From contig NZ_AP023257.1 in NCBI RefSeq assembly GCF_016756595.1, positions 1,455,001 to 1,519,000 on the forward strand: a stretch of 64,000 bases of DNA, in the 5' to 3' direction. A program made the position numbers and the translations under genes. Positions 47,124 to 55,729 of this stretch are shown here, in pieces (positions within the stretch are counted from its first letter, which is position 1; every line of letters begins with the position of its first letter). Origin of the DNA: Mesorhizobium sp. L-2-11. GTDB lineage: Bacteria; Pseudomonadota; Alphaproteobacteria; Rhizobiales; Rhizobiaceae. Below the pieces are notes generated by a model that was given only the letters and a program-made list of their open reading frames with translations, made no database searches and was not told the origin of the DNA.

Positions 47124-47517
47124 GGTCTGTCCTTCCCAGAATTCGCCTGTAACAATTCGCCTGCGACGCACCCCAGATTGCGTTGCATGGTTCCTCCCCA
47201 AGGCGCTCCAGCATTTTTCGTAACTGGTTCGACCAATTGGGCGTGAAAGGAGGTCTACAGCAAATTCATCTGGACGGCAAGAAATCCTGCGAGGCAGCCC
47301 AGGTCCATGATTATTTCTTTGATTAAACTGGCGTATTTGCCCGCTTCCGGGTAATTTGCGCAGCGCTGGTTGGGCGCCGCGGCGCTTGACCAAATGACCA
47401 TATTTGGTAATACCAGAATGGCGGCGCGCACTGGCGCCTGTCGAGAAAAGACCAAACAGGCTGGCCCTGCTTTCAATCGGCGCTATGCTTGGTCGTGGAC
47501 AAAAAGGGAGGATGCCG
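47124..47517. promoter_or_regulatory. divergent control region with two TGGT-NNN-ACCA operators
   Basis: This 394-bp region holds TGGT-TCG-ACCA at 47225-47235 and TGGT-AAT-ACCA at 47405-47415. Each core is about 102-103 bp from the start codon it faces, a symmetric design. ACCAAAT/ATTTGGT forms an extra dyad next to the second site. No coding potential is convincing here. Confidence 0.75.
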
Positions 47518-48573
47518 ATGCCGTCGACAATGAAGGGTCCTGGGCTGTTTCTGGCGCAGTTCGCGGGCGATGCCGCACCGTTCAATTCGCTGCCGTCGAT
47601 CACCAGATGGGCGGCCGGGCTGGGCTACAAGGGCGTGCAGATCCCGACTTGGGACAGCCGGCTGTTCGACCTCGAGAAAGCGGCGTCTTCCCAGGCCTAT
47701 TGCGACGAGGTGAAGGGCATCTGCGCCGATGCCGGCGTCGAGATCACCGAGCTGTCGACGCATTTGCAGGGGCAGTTGGTGGCGGTGCATCCGGCCTATG
47801 ACGCGCAGTTCGACGGTTTTGCGCCGCCTGCGGTGCACAACAATCCGAAGGCCAGGCAGCAATGGGCGGTCGAACAGATGAAGTTCGGCGCCAAGGCTTC
47901 GAACAATCTCGGGCTCAAGGCGTCAGTGTCGTTTTGTGGAGCGTTGGCTTTTCCCTACCTCTATCCGTGGCCGCAACGGCCGGCGGGATTGATCGAGGAA
48001 GCGTTTTCCGAACTGGGAAAGCGCTGGAAACCGATCCTCGACGTCTATGACGACAATGGCGTCGATGTTGGCTACGAGATCCATCCGGGCGAAGACGTCT
48101 TCGACGGTGCGACATTCGAGATGTTCCTCGACGCGGTCGGCGGCCATAAGCGCTGCAATATCAATTACGATCCGTCGCATTTTCTGCTGCAGCAGCTCGA
48201 CTATCTCGAATTCATCGACATCTATCACGAGCGGATCAAGGCCTTCCACGCCAAGGATGCCGAGTTCAATCCGACCGGCCGGCAAGGCGTCTATTCCGGT
48301 TATCAAAGCTGGACGAAGCGGGCCGGGCGTTTCCGCTCGCTCGGCGATGGCCAGGTGGATTTCGGCGGCATCTTCTCCAAGCTCGCCCAATATGACTACG
48401 ATTCGTGGGCGGTTCTGGAATGGGAGTGCTGCCTGAAGCACCCCGAGGATGGCGCGGCCGAAGGCGCACCCTTCATCCAGCATCACATCATCAGGGTGAC
48501 GGAAAAGGCATTCGACGATTTCGCCGGCGGCGCGACCGACAAAAAGGTGCTGCGCGCCATGATGGGGATTTAG
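47518..48573 (+). CDS. xylose-isomerase-like TIM-barrel protein, second copy
   Basis: 351 residues, longer than the other two. Motifs: YEIHPGEDVFDG with Glu and His, NINYDPSHFLLQ with Asp and His, FHAKDAEF with His, and VLEWECCLKHPEDG with Glu. Start ATG 47518 is chosen since GGGAGG sits 6 nt before it. It often pairs with Gfo/Idh enzymes in rhizobia, as here (next gene). It may isomerise a 3-keto or other oxidised sugar. Confidence 0.85.
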   Translation: MPSTMKGPGLFLAQFAGDAAPFNSLPSITRWAAGLGYKGVQIPTWDSRLFDLEKAASSQAYCDEVKGICADAGVEITELSTHLQGQLVAVHPAYDAQFDGFAPPAVHNNPKARQQWAVEQMKFGAKASNNLGLKASVSFCGALAFPYLYPWPQRPAGLIEEAFSELGKRWKPILDVYDDNGVDVGYEIHPGEDVFDGATFEMFLDAVGGHKRCNINYDPSHFLLQQLDYLEFIDIYHERIKAFHAKDAEFNPTGRQGVYSGYQSWTKRAGRFRSLGDGQVDFGGIFSKLAQYDYDSWAVLEWECCLKHPEDGAAEGAPFIQHHIIRVTEKAFDDFAGGATDKKVLRAMMGI

Positions 48574-48582
48574 CACCGCTTT

Positions 48583-48703
48583 CCCTCCCCCTCGAGGGGA
48601 GGGGTCGATCCGCGCAGCGGATCGGGGTGGGGTCGCTGGGCGTAGAGGCATGGACCGACCCCTCCCGGCCCTTCGGGCCACCCTCCCCTCAAGGGGGAGA
48701 GGT
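48583..48703. repeat. palindromic intergenic repeat, second family
   Basis: Two related arms in inverted orientation each carry a CTCCCC-TYGA-GGGGAGGG stem. The left arm holds GATCCGC-GCA-GCGGATC and the right arm GGCCC-TTC-GGGCC as side stems. It sits between the isomerase and Gfo/Idh genes and resembles rhizobial mosaic elements. Confidence 0.8.
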
Positions 48704-48726
48704 ATTTCAGATGAGGGAGAAAAATC

Positions 48727-49914
48727 ATGGTCGGCGCATCGAAGTCGGAAACGGGAGGCGGCCCGATCCGCTACGGCATGGTCGGCGGCGGGCAAGGCGC
48801 CTTCATCGGCGCGGTGCACAGGATTGCGGCGCGCATGGACAATGAGTTCGTGCTGGTCGCTGGCGCCCTGTCATCCGACCCTGCCCGTGCCAAGGCCTCG
48901 GCCGAGGAGCTCGGGCTCGATCCGGCGCGCAGCTACGGCTCGTTCGCCGAGATGGCCAAGGCCGAGGCCAAGCGGCCGGACGGCATCGAGGCGGTGGCCA
49001 TCGTCACGCCCAACAATGTGCACGTACCGGCGGCCAAGGCGTTTCTCGAAGCCGGCATCCACGTCATTTGCGACAAGCCGGTGGCGACGACGTTGGCGGA
49101 AGCCAAGAAGCTGGCGGCACTGGTCGAAAAGACCGGCAAGGTCTTCGTCCTCACCCACAACTACACCGCCTATCCGATGGTGCGGCAAGCGCGCGAGATG
49201 GTTGCCAAGGGGCAACTCGGCGACATCCGCATCGTGCAGTCGGAATATCCGCAGGACTGGCTGACCGAAGACCTTGCCGCCACAGGCCAGAAGCAGGCGG
49301 CCTGGCGCTCCGACCCCAAGCAGGCCGGCGCCGGCGGTGCGCTGGGCGACATCGGCACGCATGCCTACAATCTGGCGCGCTTCGTCTGCGGGCTCGAGCT
49401 CGATTCGCTTTCCGCCGATCTCGACGCCTTCGTGCCGGGCCGGCAGCTCGACGACAACGTCAACGTCATGCTGCGCTTCAAACCGGTCGGCACGTCGCAT
49501 CCGGCCAAGGGCATGTTGTGGGCGAGCCAGGTGGCGCCCGGCCACGAGAACGGGCTGAAGCTGCGCATCTACGGTTCGAAGGGCGGGCTTGAATGGGTGC
49601 AGGCCGACCCGAACTATCTCTGGTACACGCCGTTCGGCCAGCCGAAGCAGTTGATCACCCGAAATGGCGCCGGCGCGTTGCCGGTTGCCGGGCGTGTCAG
49701 CCGGGTTCCGTCGGGCCATCCGGAAGGCTATCTCGAAGGCTTCGCCAACATCTACCAGGAGGCGGCCCGCGCCATTCGCGCGGCGCGCCGCAAAGGCGGC
49801 AAGCCGGCTAAGGACGTTATCTTCCCGACTATCCAGGACGGTGTCGAAGGCATGGCATTCATTGAGGCCTGCGTGAAGTCGTCGAGGAAGAACGGGGCCT
49901 GGACGAAGCTCTGA
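48727..49914 (+). CDS. Gfo/Idh/MocA-family oxidoreductase
   Basis: 395 residues. N-terminal Rossmann motif GMVGGGQGAFIG, the conserved DKPVATTLAEA (usually EKP) with catalytic Lys, and GDIGTHAYNLARF with the catalytic Asp and His. The C-domain is the usual beta-sheet. NAD(P)-dependent oxidation of a sugar or inositol. GGGAGA precedes the ATG. It lies between two isomerase genes, so the three probably act in sequence. Confidence 0.9.
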   Translation: MVGASKSETGGGPIRYGMVGGGQGAFIGAVHRIAARMDNEFVLVAGALSSDPARAKASAEELGLDPARSYGSFAEMAKAEAKRPDGIEAVAIVTPNNVHVPAAKAFLEAGIHVICDKPVATTLAEAKKLAALVEKTGKVFVLTHNYTAYPMVRQAREMVAKGQLGDIRIVQSEYPQDWLTEDLAATGQKQAAWRSDPKQAGAGGALGDIGTHAYNLARFVCGLELDSLSADLDAFVPGRQLDDNVNVMLRFKPVGTSHPAKGMLWASQVAPGHENGLKLRIYGSKGGLEWVQADPNYLWYTPFGQPKQLITRNGAGALPVAGRVSRVPSGHPEGYLEGFANIYQEAARAIRAARRKGGKPAKDVIFPTIQDGVEGMAFIEACVKSSRKNGAWTKL

Positions 49915-49951
49915 TCGGGGTGCTGATCTTCAGGTAATGCCGGCCTCAAAC

Positions 49952-50019
49952 GGCAGTTTCCTGCGTTTTCGGTGCTCACGTACCAAAAGTACGCTCCGCT
50001 CCGGTTCTCGGAAACTGCC
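49952..50019. repeat. small palindromic repeat between Gfo/Idh and isomerase genes
   Basis: GGCAGTTTCC (49952-49961) pairs perfectly with GGAAACTGCC (50010-50019); an inner dyad CGTAC-CAAAA-GTACG lies at 49979-49993. The remaining gap to the next start holds no gene. Confidence 0.75.
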
Positions 50020-50116
50020 TAGTTTGGTCGTCTCGCGCCCGTCTTCGACTCCGGCTCGGCCTGACCTGAATCTCAACACCCCTTGTGCGATGGCCAATGA
50101 TGGGAAGGGGGCGTCG

Positions 50117-50971
50117 ATGAAAATCGGCATGTGCATGTTTTTGTGGACGACGGCCGTATCGAAGAAACACGAGCCGCTGCTCAGGGATATCAAGGCGACC
50201 GGCTTCGATGGCGTCGAGATACCGATCTTTGCCGGCACGCCGGACGATTACAAAAAGCTCGGCGCGCTGCTCGACCGCATCGGACTGGAACGCACTGCCG
50301 TTTCGGCGATTGGCGATCCGGCGATGAATTTGATCTCGGCCGATGCCTCAACGCGCAAGGCCGGCATCGACTATATGAAGTGGGCGATCGACTGCACACA
50401 AGCGCTTGGCGCCAGAACGCTGAGCGGTCCGCTGCATTCGACGCTCGGCGCCTTTTCCGGCAGCGGGCCGACGGCGGCGGAGAAAAAGCGTTCGGTCGGC
50501 TCACAGCGCGCCATCGGCGACCATGCCGGCAAGAAGAACGTCACCATCGGGCTGGAGGCGCTCAACCGTTTCGAATGCTATCTGCTCAACACGATGGACG
50601 ATCTGTCCGAGCATGTCGACGCAATCGACCGGCCGCACATCAAGGCGATGTACGACACTTTCCACGCCAATATCGAAGAGACCGACGCGATCGGCGCCTA
50701 TACGCGCAACCGCAAAAATGTCGTCCATATCCATATTTCGGAGAATGACCGCGGCGTGCCTGGGCGCGGCCACATTCCGTGGAAAGAGACGTTTTCGGCG
50801 ATCCGCAAGAGCGGCTATGACGACTGGCTGACGATCGAGGCCTTCGGCCGCTCGCTGAAAGATCTGGCGGCGGCCACCAAGGTGTGGCGCGATTTTTCGG
50901 AAAGTCCGGAAGCCGTCTATCGCGACGGCTACAAGCACATCAAGAGCGGCTGGAAAAAGGCTGGTGCCTAG
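50117..50971 (+). CDS. xylose-isomerase-like TIM-barrel protein, third copy
   Basis: 284 residues. Motifs: Glu in IGLEALNRFECYLLNT, Asp and His in MYDTFHANIEE, His in HIHISENDRGVPGRG, and Glu in TIEAFGRS. This is the closest of the three to D-tagatose 3-epimerase. GGGAAGGGG precedes ATG 50117. It ends 15 bp before the facing phnE2 stop. Confidence 0.87.
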   Translation: MKIGMCMFLWTTAVSKKHEPLLRDIKATGFDGVEIPIFAGTPDDYKKLGALLDRIGLERTAVSAIGDPAMNLISADASTRKAGIDYMKWAIDCTQALGARTLSGPLHSTLGAFSGSGPTAAEKKRSVGSQRAIGDHAGKKNVTIGLEALNRFECYLLNTMDDLSEHVDAIDRPHIKAMYDTFHANIEETDAIGAYTRNRKNVVHIHISENDRGVPGRGHIPWKETFSAIRKSGYDDWLTIEAFGRSLKDLAAATKVWRDFSESPEAVYRDGYKHIKSGWKKAGA

Positions 50972-50986
50972 GACGCAGCCTTCGTC

Positions 50987-52531
50987 TCAGGCGATCTGAG
51001 CTGCGGCCGAACCGGCGGAAACGCGCCGCTCCTCATTGCCGTCACTCCCCATCAGTTTGCGGCGGAGATAGCTGGAGATGTTGTCGAAGATAAAGACGAC
51101 GAGCAGAATCAGCAGGACCATGTAGAAAACATTGGCCCAGTTGGTGTTGGTGCGCATGGCCTCCCACAATTTCAGGCCGATGCCGCCAGCGCCGACAGCG
51201 CCTATGATCGTCGCTGACCGGGTGTTCGATTCCCAGAAATAGAGGGATTGGCTGAGGAATACCGGCAGAACCTGGGGCAGCACGCCATAGCGCTGCACCA
51301 TTGCCGGCGTGGCGCCAACCGAGCGGATGCCCTCGCGCTGCTTGTCATCGATGTTCTCCAGCGACTCGGAGTAAAGTTTGCCCAGGGTTCCGGTGTCGGT
51401 GAAGAAGATCGCCGACATGCCGGCCAGCGGTCCCGGACCGAAGCCGCGGGTAAAGAACAGCGCCCAGATCAGCATGTCGACCGAGCGCAGGAAATCGAAG
51501 AAGCGCTTTGTCACTTGGTTGGCTATCCGGCTCGGCGTGACATTGCGCGCAGCCAGGAAGGCAAGCGGAAAGGCGACGATCGAGGCCAGCACGGTGCCGA
51601 CGAAAGCCATGACGATGGTCTGTAAGAGTTTCAGCCAGACGTCGCCGTGCTGCCACTCGGCGTTGTTCAAAATGTTGTCCCAGGCGAGCGCCGCGTTTGA
51701 TCGCGACGGGTCGATGCGGACCCCGGAGACGATCAGTGAAGCGACCTCGCTGAACGGCTTTCCCCAGAATGGCGAGTTGGTGTCGAACACGAAATTGGCC
51801 CAGCCGAAGAAACGTCGCCAGGCGACCACCTCGTCGTTCTGCACCTCAGCGCGGCCGAGAAATCCAAACGAGACATAGGCTGTCGAGCCTGGCCTGCGTT
51901 GCTCGATCCAGTCAGGCAGCGGTGTGCGCGGCGTGACGGAATTGTCCTTGGCGATGTCGAAGACGACGCTTTCGGCGCCGCGCGTCACGGTGACCAGGCT
52001 TGGCGTGACGGCGATCCGGCCATTGCCAAGGGTGACGGTCGCCGCCACGACGGCGTTTTCGCGCACCGTTTCAGGCACAGCCGGAGCGGATTGACCCAAC
52101 GGGGCGGCCGGGTTCTCGGCGGTCGGGGCGCCGGGCGCCATGAACGAATCCTGCGACGACTTGGTGGTCGCGATCGCCGGTGCCGGCGCTGCCTCGACCT
52201 GCCGCTCGATGACGGCCATCTGTTTGGCCACCCAGTCGGGATCTGGATTGGCTCCCAACTTGGAGAAGCGGGAGTAGTCGATCGTCAGATAATTGTCCTC
52301 GAATTCGATGTTGGGCCGGATTTCGTAAGACACCCAGTCGGCGAGATACGCACCGGCAAGGTTCCAGTTCGCCTTTTCGAGAACGCTGGCGACCGAGAAG
52401 AACCACGCGCAATAGCAGGTGTAGAGAATGCAAAGAAGGATGCCGATCGGGGTGGCGTAGCGCTTCCACAGCGAGCGCCGGAACGCGTCCGGGTGGCGAG
52501 CAGCGATGTCGTTGATGGCATCGGCATTCAT
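50987..52531 (-). CDS. phnE: phosphonate ABC transporter permease PhnE2, with large periplasmic insertion
   Basis: 514 residues, about twice an ordinary PhnE. One span at about residues 27-50 is followed by roughly 245 residues predicted periplasmic, including an Ala/Pro-rich stretch at 114-155. The permease core then starts near residue 300. The EAA-like loop is EGIRSVGATPAMVQRYGVLPQVLP and the tail has TRSATIIGAVGAGGIG. Four bases separate it from phnE1. It forms the channel with PhnE1 for phosphonate uptake. Confidence 0.9.
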   Translation of the reverse strand: MNADAINDIAARHPDAFRRSLWKRYATPIGILLCILYTCYCAWFFSVASVLEKANWNLAGAYLADWVSYEIRPNIEFEDNYLTIDYSRFSKLGANPDPDWVAKQMAVIERQVEAAPAPAIATTKSSQDSFMAPGAPTAENPAAPLGQSAPAVPETVRENAVVAATVTLGNGRIAVTPSLVTVTRGAESVVFDIAKDNSVTPRTPLPDWIEQRRPGSTAYVSFGFLGRAEVQNDEVVAWRRFFGWANFVFDTNSPFWGKPFSEVASLIVSGVRIDPSRSNAALAWDNILNNAEWQHGDVWLKLLQTIVMAFVGTVLASIVAFPLAFLAARNVTPSRIANQVTKRFFDFLRSVDMLIWALFFTRGFGPGPLAGMSAIFFTDTGTLGKLYSESLENIDDKQREGIRSVGATPAMVQRYGVLPQVLPVFLSQSLYFWESNTRSATIIGAVGAGGIGLKLWEAMRTNTNWANVFYMVLLILLVVFIFDNISSYLRRKLMGSDGNEERRVSAGSAAAQIA

Positions 52532-52535
52532 TCTC

Positions 52536-53510
52536 TTACTCTCCGCGCCCGTATGCAAACGCCTGGCGGCCGACAAGACGGTGTCTCAGCCATGCCGAAA
52601 ACTGGTCGACGGCGACAATCGTGCAGAACAGCAGGAAGACGATGGCGATGGTCTTGGCCTCATGGCCTCGGCCGATCGAAAGACGCAGGGATTCGCCGAT
52701 GCCGCCGGCGCCGACGGCGCCGAGAATGGTCGAAGCGCGCACATTGATCTCGAAGCGGAGCAGGAAATAGCTGATGAAGTTGGGCAGGACCTGGGGCACG
52801 ATGCCGAACCACACCCGTTCGACCCAATTGGCGCCCACGGCGCGCAAGCCTTCTTCAGGCTTCATGTCGGCATTTTCGACGACTTCGAAGAACATTTTTC
52901 CGAGCGCGCCGACGGTATGGATGCTGACCGCAATGATCGCAGGAATCGGACCCAGTGAGAAAATCGCCAGGAAAAAGCCGGCAATGACAATTTCCGGAAA
53001 GGCGCGGACGATTTCGAGGAAGCGGCGCGTGGCGAAACGGAGCCAGCGGCTGGTCGTGATATTTCCTGCAGCGAAGAAGCAGAGCAGAAAGCCGAATGTG
53101 GCACCCACCAGCGTCGAAAACAGGGCTATGTTCAGCGTCTCGAGCATCCGGTGGAAATACTCCGGAATGTAGATGCTCTGGGTCAGGTAGACCCGGCCTT
53201 CCGGGTAGTCGAATTTGAGGCTGCCGTCGTCATAGGGGGACGGCAGGTCGAACAGCGCGCGCACCGGGTCGAACCAGTCGCGCGGCTTCAATTCGGCGAA
53301 AAAGTCGGCGACATAGGGAAGGCGGTCGAAGAACTTTCCGGCGTTGGTTTCGTTGGCGAACCAGAGCGAGCCAGACAGTGCAAGAAACAGGAAAACCAGG
53401 CCGCCGATCGTGTAAAGGCGCCGGCGGGCGGCAAGGTCGCGCCAGTGCCGCTCGACGGTGGCTCCCTCCGGTGAAAGCGCGGGCGCGCGGTAAACGTCGG
53501 TCGCACTCAT
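52536..53510 (-). CDS. phnE: phosphonate ABC transporter permease PhnE1
   Basis: 324 residues. One N-terminal span (about 33-52), a moderate periplasmic segment, then the permease core with EEGLRAVGANWVERVWFGIVPQVLP and RASTILGAVGAGGIGESL. ATG 53510 is chosen; a longer in-frame start at 53555 lies in the hairpin region. It partners PhnE2. Confidence 0.92.
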   Translation of the reverse strand: MSATDVYRAPALSPEGATVERHWRDLAARRRLYTIGGLVFLFLALSGSLWFANETNAGKFFDRLPYVADFFAELKPRDWFDPVRALFDLPSPYDDGSLKFDYPEGRVYLTQSIYIPEYFHRMLETLNIALFSTLVGATFGFLLCFFAAGNITTSRWLRFATRRFLEIVRAFPEIVIAGFFLAIFSLGPIPAIIAVSIHTVGALGKMFFEVVENADMKPEEGLRAVGANWVERVWFGIVPQVLPNFISYFLLRFEINVRASTILGAVGAGGIGESLRLSIGRGHEAKTIAIVFLLFCTIVAVDQFSAWLRHRLVGRQAFAYGRGE

Positions 53511-53540
53511 CGATTTTTTTCCCGGCCCCTGATGCGGCAA

Positions 53541-53570
53541 CGCCGCCGGCGGCACGCGACCCCGGCGGCG
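53541..53570 (-). terminator. GC-rich hairpin between phnD and phnE1
   Basis: CGCCGCCGG (53541-53549) and CCGGCGGCG (53562-53570) form a perfect 9-bp stem 16 nt after the phnD stop. No T run follows, so it is more likely an mRNA-stabilising stem favouring the binding protein. Confidence 0.6.
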
Positions 53571-53585
53571 TCGTGGCAGTTTGCT

Positions 53586-54494
53586 TTACGAGCCAATCTT
53601 CGCCTTACGGGCGTCGATGATCGGCTGGTAGAATTCCGGGGTAACCGGCGAATAGCCCTTGTAGTCGCCGCCTTGGATTGCCGAGAAGCAGGCCGGATCG
53701 GTTTCCGGAAGCTTGGTCAGGAAATCGGTGATCTTCTGCCTGGTGCCGGCGTCGATCGACGTCCGCAATACCAGCGGGCCGTTCGGGATCAGCGGCGACT
53801 GCCACAGTTCGACGAGGTCATCCATCTTGAGGACGCCCTTGTCGACCATCTTGCGCAGATTGCCCGAGCTGTAGCCGTCGTTGAAGTCGCCGACGCCCGA
53901 GGCCCAGGTGGTGCCGGCATCGAACGTGCCCTTCAGGACCTCAAGGACAAGCTGTTCATGGCCGCCGCCGAAACCGGTCGAAGCGAAGTAGCTCTTCACA
54001 TCCATGCCAATGTCCTTGGGCAGTGACGTGACCGGGATCAGGTAACCGGAAGTCGAATCGGGATCGGCGAAACCGAGTTTCTTGCCCTTCATGTCGGCGA
54101 GCGTCTTGATGCCGGAATCGGCACGCGCGACCATGACCGCACGGTAGCCGGTCGAGCCGTCGGTCTGGATCGTCGTCAGGATCGGTTGAACCGCGTCCTT
54201 GTTTTCGAGATAGACCTTGGCGTAGGCGGAAGCGCCGAGCTCGGCAAAGTCGAGCGTGCCGCCGAGCAGGCCCTGGATGACGCCGTCGTAGTCGGCGGCC
54301 GGGAACAGCGAAACTTTTTCCACGCCGAGGACTTGCTTGATGTGGTCGGCGAAGCACTGGTAGTTGCGCAGGCGGTCGGCTTCGTTCTCGCCGCCGAGAA
54401 TGCCGACGCGGAATTCCTTCAGGTCCTGTGCCTGGACCGCGCCCATCGCCATGGCGAGGATGGAAACGGCACCGAAAAGTATTTTTCTAAACAT
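53586..54494 (-). CDS. phnD: phosphonate ABC transporter, periplasmic binding protein
   Basis: 302 residues. The signal peptide is about residues 1-22 (cleavage near VQAQD). PhnD blocks: VGILGGENEADRLRNYQCFADHI, DYDGVIQGLLGGTLDFAELGASAYA, and FADPDSTSGYLIP, which contains the Ser/Thr ligands of the phosphonate group. It binds phosphonates in the periplasm. There is a 162-bp gap after phnC with weak stems and a T7 run. Confidence 0.94.
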   Translation of the reverse strand: MFRKILFGAVSILAMAMGAVQAQDLKEFRVGILGGENEADRLRNYQCFADHIKQVLGVEKVSLFPAADYDGVIQGLLGGTLDFAELGASAYAKVYLENKDAVQPILTTIQTDGSTGYRAVMVARADSGIKTLADMKGKKLGFADPDSTSGYLIPVTSLPKDIGMDVKSYFASTGFGGGHEQLVLEVLKGTFDAGTTWASGVGDFNDGYSSGNLRKMVDKGVLKMDDLVELWQSPLIPNGPLVLRTSIDAGTRQKITDFLTKLPETDPACFSAIQGGDYKGYSPVTPEFYQPIIDARKAKIGS

Positions 54495-54656
54495 TTCGCG
54501 TCTCTCCTGTTGGTTCCGGCTTCGCGCCGGAAGCGTTCGTATTTTGACAGCGCTTTTTTTACGCCCGGCCCTGATGCGGACTGGCGGTCCGGGCGCTCCT
54601 TCGTCGTCTGCTTTCGTATGCTCGTATACCGATATCCACTTGCCGGGATCCTGGAG

Positions 54657-55514
54657 CTAATAACCGGGAAATGCCGGTTCGAGCGGCCCGGCGGATGCGG
54701 CGATCTTTTGCTTGATGGCTACGCTGGTCGAGGTAATAGCCTCGGAGATTTCGCCACCATTGCTGTCGGCGCCATAGACCATGCGCACGGCCTCCCGATT
54801 GAGGTCTTCGGGCGGGCCGTCGAACACCACCTTGCCGGCGGCCATGCCGATGATGCGGTTGCAATAGGTGCGCGCGGTATCCAGCGTGTGCAGATTGGTG
54901 ACGACGGTAAGGCCCTCGCGCAGATTGATGTCCTGCAGCGAATCCATCACCACCTTGGCGTTGAGCGGGTCGAGCGAGGCGATCGGCTCGTCGGCGAGGA
55001 TGACTTTCGGTTGCTGCATCATGGCGCGGGCAATCGCTACGCGCTGCTGCTGGCCGCCGGACAAGGTGCCAGCTGGCTGCAGCGCGGTGCGGGCGATGTC
55101 GAGGCGTTCGAGCGCGGCGATCGCCTCGGCCCGTTCCTCGCGGGAGAAGACACCGAGCAGATTGACAAGGGTCGAGCGGTGATTGAGCCGGCCGAGCAGC
55201 ACATTGGTCAGCACGTCGAGGCGCGGCACCAGGTTGAATTGCTGGAAGATCATGGCGCAGTCGCGCTGCCAGCGCCGGAGCAGCGAGCCGCGCAGGCTGG
55301 AGACTTCGGCGCCGTCAAAGAAGATCGACCCTTGGCTCGGATCGATGAGGCGGTTGATCATCCGCAAAAGCGTCGACTTGCCGGCGCCCGAGCGGCCGAT
55401 GATGCCGACCATCTGGCCGTGCGGGATCGAGATATCGACATTGCTGACCGCGGTGTTCCTGCCAAACCGGCGGGTGACGCCGCGAATCTCGAGCGTGGCC
55501 GAGGTTGCTGACAT
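54657..55514 (-). CDS. phnC: phosphonate ABC transporter ATPase
   Basis: 285 residues. Walker [11 protein letters not shown]-loop IFQQFNLV, signature [15 protein letters not shown], Walker [13 protein letters not shown], then TNLHTLDTA with the switch His. It drives uptake with PhnE1/PhnE2. ATG 55514 is used; a TTG at 55520 is open. The 215 bp upstream separate it from the transferase gene and hold a candidate Pho box and a tandem repeat. Confidence 0.94.
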   Translation of the reverse strand: MSATSATLEIRGVTRRFGRNTAVSNVDISIPHGQMVGIIGRSGAGKSTLLRMINRLIDPSQGSIFFDGAEVSSLRGSLLRRWQRDCAMIFQQFNLVPRLDVLTNVLLGRLNHRSTLVNLLGVFSREERAEAIAALERLDIARTALQPAGTLSGGQQQRVAIARAMMQQPKVILADEPIASLDPLNAKVVMDSLQDINLREGLTVVTNLHTLDTARTYCNRIIGMAAGKVVFDGPPEDLNREAVRMVYGADSNGGEISEAITSTSVAIKQKIAASAGPLEPAFPGY

Positions 55515-55584
55515 AGGCAAGTTCCAGTCCAGTCGCGTTTCGAAGGTCTGTTAACCTTCGCTAGCGCAGCCGCGTGAAACCGCG

Positions 55585-55602
55585 GTGTCGGATTGATGTC
55601 AG
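55585..55602 (-). promoter_or_regulatory. candidate Pho box upstream of phnC
   Basis: On the minus strand CTGACAT-CAAT-CCGACAC gives two 7-nt units 11 bp apart. They match the CTGTCAT half-site at 6/7 and CTGTCAC at 5/7. It lies about 71-88 bp before phnC, a fitting place for PhoB control. The match is imperfect. Confidence 0.4.
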
Positions 55603-55623
55603 TTTTGTTACCGTCCACGGGTT

Positions 55624-55672
55624 GGTGAATGGTGAATGGTGAATAGCGAGTAGCGAGTAGTGGGTAGTGAGA
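55624..55672. repeat. heptanucleotide tandem repeat, seven units
   Basis: Units read GGTGAAT three times, AGCGAGT twice, AGTGGGT and AGTGAGA, all 7 nt with a shared R-G-Y-G-R-R-W pattern. It lies in the gap between the hexapeptide transferase gene and phnC. Confidence 0.75.
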
Positions 55673-55729
55673 GGGAGTGGTGAATAAAGGGCTTTACCAG
55701 CCACTGCTGGCTGCCACCATTCACCCCCT

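Noticed and set aside
50987..52531. PhnE2 as a fusion caused by a frameshift or assembly error
   Set aside because: The frame is continuous with normal codon bias, and the extra region behaves as one periplasmic domain after a proper membrane span.
55624..55672. A small CRISPR-like array
   Set aside because: Units are 7 nt, directly adjacent, with no spacers and no cas genes.
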